Source of the DNA: Mycteria americana
Taxonomy: Eukaryota; Chordata; Aves; Ciconiiformes; Ciconiidae
DNA: 64,000 bases
Assembly (NCBI RefSeq): GCF_035582795.1
Contig: NC_134367.1
Coordinates: 56,079,562 to 56,143,561 of the forward strand
Direction of reading: 5' to 3'
Positions 62,601-64,000 of this stretch are shown here, piece by piece. The notes under the pieces were generated by a model. It made no database searches. It saw only the letters and a program-made list of their open reading frames with translations, and was not told where the DNA came from. The stretch's first letter is position 1, and every line of letters begins with the position of its first letter. The translations under genes were made by a program, and so were the position numbers.

Positions 62601-63863
62601 CCATTTGATTTACATCTTACTAGAATACATACTTGCATTAGTAAATATCCTCACACTACTCTTTCTCCTAGTTTGTATCAACAGGGAACACAACTGGAAA
62701 CACAGAACACAAACACTTTGTCCTTCTTGCCTATAGATGAATCAATTTTATAAAGGAAGTGCTTCATGAATGCTATTTTGCTGCAATGAACATTGATGTA
62801 AGAGACAGCAAGAATTGCAAACTATCTAGAAACATAACAGAGCACTCAGACCTTGAAAACTTGGTATTTTGGTAATTCTCCAGCAGTGGCAACCATCCAC
62901 ATCTGAGGCCCATATTTCACCTCTTCCTCTGATAAAGAGCAGCTGGGGATTCTTGGAGTCAGACACATCTATACTCATAGGTCTTCCTAGCTCTGCTTCT
63001 GCCACGTCACAGGTGCAGTAGTTCCTCATCTGTTCTTCTACTGATATGTATCCCAAAACGTGGCGCACGGTGTTATTCAGAATATCATAATAAAACATGC
63101 GGCTGCCATAATCAAGCTCTTCCATCCAGTACAAGCGGCTATCAAATAAAATGCATTGCTTACAGTAGAAAAACTTCAATCTGAGCAATTTGCCCTAAAT
63201 GCAGTCCTGTAAGTGACTACAGTCACAAACCTCCCAAACATTTAAAACAACGTAACTACAGCAGCATACTTGCAGAGTGATTCCAGGTGTTTAAAGGATG
63301 GAATTTTTGAATGGAAGGTCACAATAACTGACTATTCTGGATAAAACGGTTACTGTAAAAAGTTGTTGTCTGGTACTGACTTTCATTTGCATCACTTAAA
63401 TAGAAGAACCTATCAGTATTTAAGAATCTTTTGAAATCTTTACTCAGACACAGACATCTTTTTGAAATTAGATATGTCCAAGCTCAACTAGCAGTATAAA
63501 AGTAGAACTACATCCAGAAATTTCTGAGATTTACACAATGCAAAAGACTCATATACTATATAAAGTCCTTTTTGGTCCTTAACAGTTGATGGTTTCATGA
63601 AAATCATGTTTAAAGTATGCTTTAAAAAGTTATTAGCAATATATGCCTTACCTTAAGAAAGGATATGACAACAGAGATGATACAGTTGAATTACTTTTAC
63701 CCAACTGTATGTTCAAGGCTTTTAGAGATTTTATCTTGAGCTCAAGATCAATAACAAATATTTGGGTTTTATTCCGTGGTGTTTTCAGGGCAACAAAGAG
63801 ATGTCTTGCAACCCAGTCAACTGTGATGGCTGTGGCATTGCGAAGAGATGCTTCTTTGAAAAA
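20544..63863 (-). CDS. ROS1: receptor tyrosine kinase ROS1 (c-ros), 3' part, exons 24-43
   Basis: ROS1 is a single-pass receptor tyrosine kinase of epithelial cells. Twenty exons join in one open frame of 1086 residues plus stop; the N-terminal part lies beyond 64000. Counting from the first visible codon: YWTD beta-propeller sequence at about 1-230 ([24 protein letters not shown]), fibronectin III repeats at about 230-640, transmembrane helix at 650-672, kinase domain at about 738-1015. Catalytic features are the GSGAFG loop (745-750), VAVK lysine 773, alpha-C Glu790, HRD at 870-872, DFG at 896-898, and the YKNDYYRKR activation loop. Residue 819 (gatekeeper) is Leu and 825 is Gly, as in the human enzyme. 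Against recalled human sequence one extra residue lies between HRD and DFG. The tail is about 50 residues shorter than human. All splice sites are GT-AG and all phases agree, so this is an intact gene. Confidence 0.96.
23817..23901. repeat. degenerate palindromic interspersed repeat (amniote hairpin type)
   Basis: The left half GGCCAGATCCTCAGCTAG and the right half GATTTACACCAGCTAAG are imperfect reverse complements around a centre containing AGCTCCAT. I recognise this as the pattern of an old hairpin repeat common in turtle, crocodile and bird DNA, with many mutations. The family name is not certain. Confidence 0.5.
29543..29590 (+). repeat. GAATGTAGAAA short tandem repeat
   Basis: Four imperfect copies of a GAATGTAGAAA/AATGTA unit lie in tandem inside ROS1 intron 42. 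Confidence 0.75.
30806..30969 (-). CDS. ROS1: ROS1 exon 42 (end of kinase domain)
   Basis: Encodes [16 protein letters not shown], the last helix of the kinase C-lobe with its conserved RP, then the juxta-kinase linker to NQAFE. The acceptor is TTTCCCAG, the donor G|GTGAGT; phases are 2 to 1. Confidence 0.95.
32676..32930 (-). mobile_element. CR1 LINE, 5'-truncated 3' end
   Basis: The + strand begins with the octamer-like terminal repeat TCATAGAGTCATAGAATGG, followed by GGAAGGGACCTTCAAAGATC, CAACCTGTTCCAGTG and GTAAAAAAGTTCTTCCT, the reverse complement of the CR1 3' end. Read on the - strand it still shows the end of the reverse-transcriptase ORF ([15 protein letters not shown]) before a frame break. 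It is a dead copy in the same orientation as ROS1. Confidence 0.93.
35909..36473 (-). mobile_element. solo LTR of an endogenous retrovirus, - strand copy
   Basis: This 565-bp element begins TGTCCTGG and ends CATGACA on the - strand (TGT...ACA termini) and is flanked by the perfect 5-bp duplication CACAG (35904-35908 and 36474-36478). A 5-bp duplication is typical of class III (ERVL-like) elements, though the class is an inference. No internal retroviral sequence is present, so it is a solo LTR formed by recombination. In its own orientation it keeps a CRE palindrome TGACGTCA (36236-36243) and, downstream, TATATAAA (36221-36228). It has the same orientation as ROS1 and lies about 390 bp past exon 41. 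Confidence 0.93.
36221..36243 (-). promoter_or_regulatory. LTR U3 promoter motifs: CRE and TATA box
   Basis: Within the solo LTR, TGACGTCA (CREB/ATF site) is followed on the - strand by TATATAAA seven bases later. Together they look like an intact LTR promoter core. Activity is not shown by the sequence. Confidence 0.55.
36860..36994 (-). CDS. ROS1: ROS1 exon 41 (kinase C-lobe)
   Basis: Encodes [20 protein letters not shown] to NNCPDDL, helices F-H of the kinase domain. The acceptor is TTTCTTAG, the donor CT|GTAAGT; phases 2 to 2. Confidence 0.95.
36995..38130 (-). other. ROS1: ROS1 intron 40
   Basis: A 1.1 kb intron without a recognised repeat or additional exon. Confidence 0.6.
38131..38334 (-). 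CDS. ROS1: ROS1 exon 40 (catalytic and activation loops)
   Basis: Encodes DLAARNCLV of the catalytic loop, [20 protein letters not shown] with the DFG metal-binding motif and three activation-loop tyrosines, then RWMAPESL and SDVW. The acceptor is AAATCAG, the donor TG|GTGAGT; phases 2 to 2. It is among the most conserved exons of the gene. Confidence 0.97.
38335..38968 (-). other. ROS1: ROS1 intron 39, mostly a CR1 insertion
   Basis: A 634-bp intron of which more than half is a CR1 copy (38374-38720). Only about 39 bp of non-CR1 sequence, with CTAAC branch-point-like and pyrimidine-rich parts, separates the CR1 from exon 40. Confidence 0.75.
38374..38720 (-). mobile_element. CR1 LINE 3' fragment, old copy
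   Basis: The + strand reads CAGGTCAGAAGGAACCTCTG, GGTCATCTGGTTCAACCCCC, CAACCTGTTCCAGTG and TGTGCCTATTGCTTCTCATC, which is the reverse complement of a CR1 3' region with many substitutions. It is oriented as ROS1, 5'-truncated and non-coding. The upper boundary is approximate. Confidence 0.85.
38969..39066 (-). CDS. ROS1: ROS1 exon 39 (kinase helices D-E)
   Basis: Encodes [20 protein letters not shown] and [13 protein letters not shown], ending inside the Arg codon of HRD. The acceptor is TTCTTGTAG, the donor AG|GTATAG; phases 0 to 2. Confidence 0.95.
39067..40117 (-). other. ROS1: ROS1 intron 38
   Basis: A 1.05 kb intron. A short cluster of imperfect CAATTGCTAG/GACAATTGCTAG repeats lies near 39517-39557. 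Nothing else is recognised. Confidence 0.6.
40118..40247 (-). CDS. ROS1: ROS1 exon 38 (kinase hinge, gatekeeper)
   Basis: Encodes [20 protein letters not shown] and [20 protein letters not shown]. The Leu before ELMEGG is the gatekeeper and the second Gly is the solvent-front position (human Leu2026 and Gly2032). Acceptor CTCTTTAG, donor AAG|GTAGGG; phases 2 to 0. Confidence 0.96.
40248..42920 (-). other. ROS1: ROS1 intron 37
   Basis: A 2.7 kb AT-rich intron. The + strand frame at 41667-41963 has no recognised domain. No mobile element is identified. Confidence 0.55.
42921..42985 (-). CDS. ROS1: ROS1 exon 37 (kinase alpha-C helix)
   Basis: A 65-bp exon encoding [20 protein letters not shown] and MS, with the Glu that pairs with the VAVK lysine. 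The acceptor is CAACTAG, the donor AG|GTAGGG; phases 0 to 2. Confidence 0.95.
43262..43424 (-). CDS. ROS1: ROS1 exon 36 (kinase glycine loop and catalytic Lys)
   Basis: Encodes [19 protein letters not shown], then [18 protein letters not shown] and KVAVK: glycine-rich loop and ATP-anchoring lysine. The acceptor is TTTTGTAG, the donor AAG|GTAACC; phases 2 to 0. In human tumours exon 36 or one just before it is a usual fusion point because the whole kinase follows. Confidence 0.97.
43425..43844 (-). other. ROS1: ROS1 intron 35
   Basis: A 420-bp intron. Its GC-richer middle keeps open frames on both strands by chance. No element is recognised. Confidence 0.6.
43845..43980 (-). CDS. ROS1: ROS1 exon 35 (cytoplasmic juxtamembrane)
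   Basis: Encodes [30 protein letters not shown] and GLANACYAV, matching the human juxtamembrane segment (VWHRR..., [19 protein letters not shown]). The acceptor is CTGTTCCAG, the donor AG|GTATGT; phases 1 to 2. Confidence 0.94.
43981..44690 (-). other. ROS1: ROS1 intron 34
   Basis: A 710-bp intron. No repeat or further exon is recognised. Confidence 0.6.
44691..44783 (-). CDS. ROS1: ROS1 exon 34 (transmembrane helix)
   Basis: Encodes DTMISPDT followed by about 23 hydrophobic residues ([20 protein letters not shown]), the single transmembrane helix. The acceptor is TTAACAG, the donor G|GTATGT; phases 1 to 1. The helix is poorly conserved in sequence but in the expected place. Confidence 0.92.
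45409..45966 (+). mobile_element. solo LTR of an endogenous retrovirus, + strand copy
   Basis: This 558-bp element begins TGTCCTGGTTTCAGCTGGGA and ends CCACAACA, flanked by the perfect 5-bp duplication ACAGG (45404-45408 and 45967-45971). It belongs to the same family as the copy at 35909-36473. No internal retroviral sequence is present. The CRE of the other copy is changed here to TGGTGTCA (45651-45658) and the TATA box to TATAGAAA (45666-45673). A run of ATT repeats lies at about 45780-45818. It is antisense to ROS1. Confidence 0.95.
45780..45818 (+). repeat. (ATT)n microsatellite inside the LTR
   Basis: About a dozen ATT units with one GTT interruption. It is probably an expansion within the LTR after insertion, as the other complete copy lacks it. 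Confidence 0.85.
45978..46165 (-). CDS. ROS1: ROS1 exon 33 (last fibronectin III half, membrane-proximal)
   Basis: Encodes [39 protein letters not shown] and [13 protein letters not shown], matching the end of the last fibronectin III repeat of human ROS1. The acceptor is CTGTTGCAG, the donor G|GTATGT; phases 2 to 1. The solo LTR and its target duplication begin seven bases into the following intron. Confidence 0.94.
46166..48226 (-). other. ROS1: ROS1 intron 32
   Basis: A 2.1 kb intron. The + strand holds an unusually long chance frame at 47292-47759 (155 codons) without a recognisable domain, homopolymer or repeat. No mobile element is identified. Confidence 0.55.
48227..48344 (-). CDS. 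ROS1: ROS1 exon 32 (fibronectin III)
   Basis: Encodes [20 protein letters not shown] and [18 protein letters not shown], the first half of the last fibronectin III repeat. The acceptor is GGCCAAG, the donor AG|GTAAGC; phases 1 to 2. The AAG acceptor is chosen because it keeps the frame and the conserved AGVP start; the next AG (TTCCCAG, 11 bp inside) would break the phase. Confidence 0.88.
48345..48818 (-). other. ROS1: ROS1 intron 31
   Basis: A 474-bp AT-rich intron; nothing recognised. Confidence 0.6.
48819..48993 (-). CDS. ROS1: ROS1 exon 31 (fibronectin III)
   Basis: Encodes [38 protein letters not shown] and [15 protein letters not shown], the second half of a fibronectin III repeat. 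The acceptor is TTTCTAG, the donor G|GTAAGC; phases 0 to 1. Confidence 0.92.
48994..50025 (-). other. ROS1: ROS1 intron 30
   Basis: A 1.03 kb intron; no repeat or additional exon recognised. Confidence 0.6.
50026..50202 (-). CDS. ROS1: ROS1 exon 30 (fibronectin III)
   Basis: Encodes [40 protein letters not shown] and [18 protein letters not shown]. The acceptor is CCTTACTAG, the donor AAG|GTAAAA; phases 0 to 0. Confidence 0.93.
50203..52832 (-). other. ROS1: ROS1 intron 29
   Basis: A 2.6 kb intron with a TATA/TACA-rich microsatellite at 50613-50670. No other element is recognised. Confidence 0.55.
50613..50670 (+). repeat. TATA/CATA-rich microsatellite
   Basis: Alternating TACA, TATAGG and TATG units run for about 58 bp in ROS1 intron 29. 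Confidence 0.75.
52833..53065 (-). CDS. ROS1: ROS1 exon 29 (fibronectin III)
   Basis: Encodes [40 protein letters not shown] and [18 protein letters not shown], close to the human PEAV...SDTTINVSWSEPLQPNGP segment. The acceptor is TCTGCTTCAG, the donor AAG|GTATAA; phases 1 to 0. Confidence 0.95.
53066..58253 (-). other. ROS1: ROS1 intron 28
   Basis: A 5.2 kb intron, mostly AT-rich, with a T/G-rich run near 54335-54375. No mobile element family, RNA gene or further exon is recognised, though an old repeat could be missed. Confidence 0.5.
58254..58395 (-). CDS. ROS1: ROS1 exon 28 (fibronectin III)
   Basis: Encodes [20 protein letters not shown] and [26 protein letters not shown] is conserved with human ROS1. 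The acceptor is TTGAATTACAG. The donor G|GTTTGT is a weak match to consensus, but it is the one that keeps the frame into exon 29; phases 0 to 1. Confidence 0.9.
58396..59058 (-). other. ROS1: ROS1 intron 27
   Basis: A 663-bp AT-rich intron; nothing recognised. Confidence 0.6.
59059..59276 (-). CDS. ROS1: ROS1 exon 27 (fibronectin III start)
   Basis: Encodes [20 protein letters not shown] and [20 protein letters not shown] to KKTL. The donor is TTG|GTATGG (phase 0). Two in-frame acceptors are possible: CTTTCCTAG giving a start at 59276, and ATTGCCAG giving 59249, nine codons shorter. The first has the better pyrimidine tract and is used here; both give Asp at the junction. Confidence 0.82.
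59277..61735 (-). other. ROS1: ROS1 intron 26
   Basis: A 2.5 kb intron. It contains two adjacent small palindromes at 60780-60818 inside a GC-richer island at about 60600-60960. No gene is recognised in that island. Confidence 0.55.
60780..60818. repeat. two adjacent perfect hairpins
   Basis: CCCTATCCC and GGGATAGGG are perfect reverse complements separated by two bases (60780-60799). Two bases later, TGGTAC and GTACCA are separated by five bases (60802-60818). The pair stands out from the AT-rich intron. Confidence 0.85.
61736..61912 (-). CDS. ROS1: ROS1 exon 26 (end of beta-propeller)
   Basis: Encodes [39 protein letters not shown] and [14 protein letters not shown]. The LTVDxxxxxIYW pattern is a YWTD-type propeller blade. 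The acceptor is TTCCTGCAG, the donor G|GTAGAG; phases 1 to 1. Confidence 0.93.
61913..62851 (-). other. ROS1: ROS1 intron 25
   Basis: A 939-bp intron; no repeat or further exon recognised. Confidence 0.6.
62852..63138 (-). CDS. ROS1: ROS1 exon 25 (beta-propeller)
   Basis: Encodes [40 protein letters not shown] and [20 protein letters not shown], two blades of the YWTD propeller. The acceptor is TTTGATAG. The donor G|GTCTGA is weak but gives the correct phase 1 join to exon 26; phases 2 to 1. Confidence 0.93.
63139..63651 (-). other. ROS1: ROS1 intron 24
   Basis: A 513-bp AT-rich intron; nothing recognised. Confidence 0.6.
63652..63863 (-). CDS. ROS1: ROS1 exon 24 (beta-propeller), first visible exon
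   Basis: Encodes [39 protein letters not shown] and [19 protein letters not shown]; the [13 protein letters not shown] stretch is a YWTD-type blade. The donor is AG|GTAAGG. The acceptor CTTAAG lies after a long T/A-rich tract and is the least certain of the boundaries; phases 0 to 2. Upstream exons are outside the window. Confidence 0.88.
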
Positions 63864-64000
63864 CTTAAGAAAAAAATAAAAACATTACTAGAACTGCTTG
63901 AGAGTAGAATTTTGCCACCTGATGCTAGGTCATTATGAAATTAGATTTCTTTCCAAAATAATGTCTACTTGGCAAGTAGAAGTCAAAATATAAAGAGATG
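63864..64000 (-). other. ROS1: ROS1 intron 23, partial
   Basis: Only the last 137 bp of this intron are in the window. It ends in a T-rich tract before the exon 24 acceptor. Confidence 0.7.

Noticed and set aside
1-64000. CRISPR arrays, operons, tRNA or rRNA genes
   Set aside because: None seen; the window is a vertebrate chromosome segment with split genes and no repeat-spacer pattern or recognisable RNA gene.

Overview
The window is vertebrate nuclear DNA, almost certainly from a bird. Two split genes are present: VGLL2 on the + strand (coding exons between 1181 and 7233) and the 3' half of ROS1 on the - strand (coding exons between 20544 and 63863; the rest of the gene lies beyond base 64000). 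The two genes face each other tail to tail with about 13 kb between their stop codons, which is the order known from other amniotes. The bird call rests on CR1 LINE 3' ends and on three copies of an LTR family that I recognise as common in bird genomes.

Region by region: 1-470 is ordinary upstream sequence. About 470-4200 is a very GC- and CpG-rich island covering the VGLL2 promoter, exon 1, intron 1 and exon 2. VGLL2 has four coding exons (1181-1261, 3533-3824, 5531-6040, 7193-7233) giving 307 residues with an intact vestigial/TDU (TEAD-binding) motif. Its 3' UTR probably ends near 8.2-8.35 kb. Between the genes lie a 15-bp-arm inverted repeat (8862-8931), a 562-bp GAAAAA-type low-complexity array (11199-11760), a candidate conserved non-coding element (about 12930-13060), a 22-bp tandem duplication and a decayed LTR fragment (16935-17275).

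ROS1 is represented by 20 coding exons, matched to human exons 24-43. All splice phases agree, so the 1086 visible residues form one uninterrupted reading frame: the last part of a YWTD beta-propeller, fibronectin type III repeats, one transmembrane helix, a complete tyrosine kinase domain with all catalytic motifs, and a short C-terminal tail. Introns carry two CR1 copies and two complete solo LTRs, each flanked by a 5-bp target-site duplication. One of these LTRs sits directly against the exon 33 splice donor.

The two genes are not known to act together. VGLL2 is a nuclear TEAD cofactor used in skeletal muscle and the pharyngeal region; ROS1 is an orphan-type receptor tyrosine kinase of epithelia. 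I did not find an undescribed multi-gene system. The most noteworthy signals are the LTR beside the ROS1 exon 33 donor, a VGLL2 upstream ORF that ends inside the start codon, the short ROS1 tail with one tyrosine motif, tandem acceptors at ROS1 exon 27, and several unexplained hairpins. Gene and exon assignments come from recalled protein similarity and splice-site reading, not from database searches.
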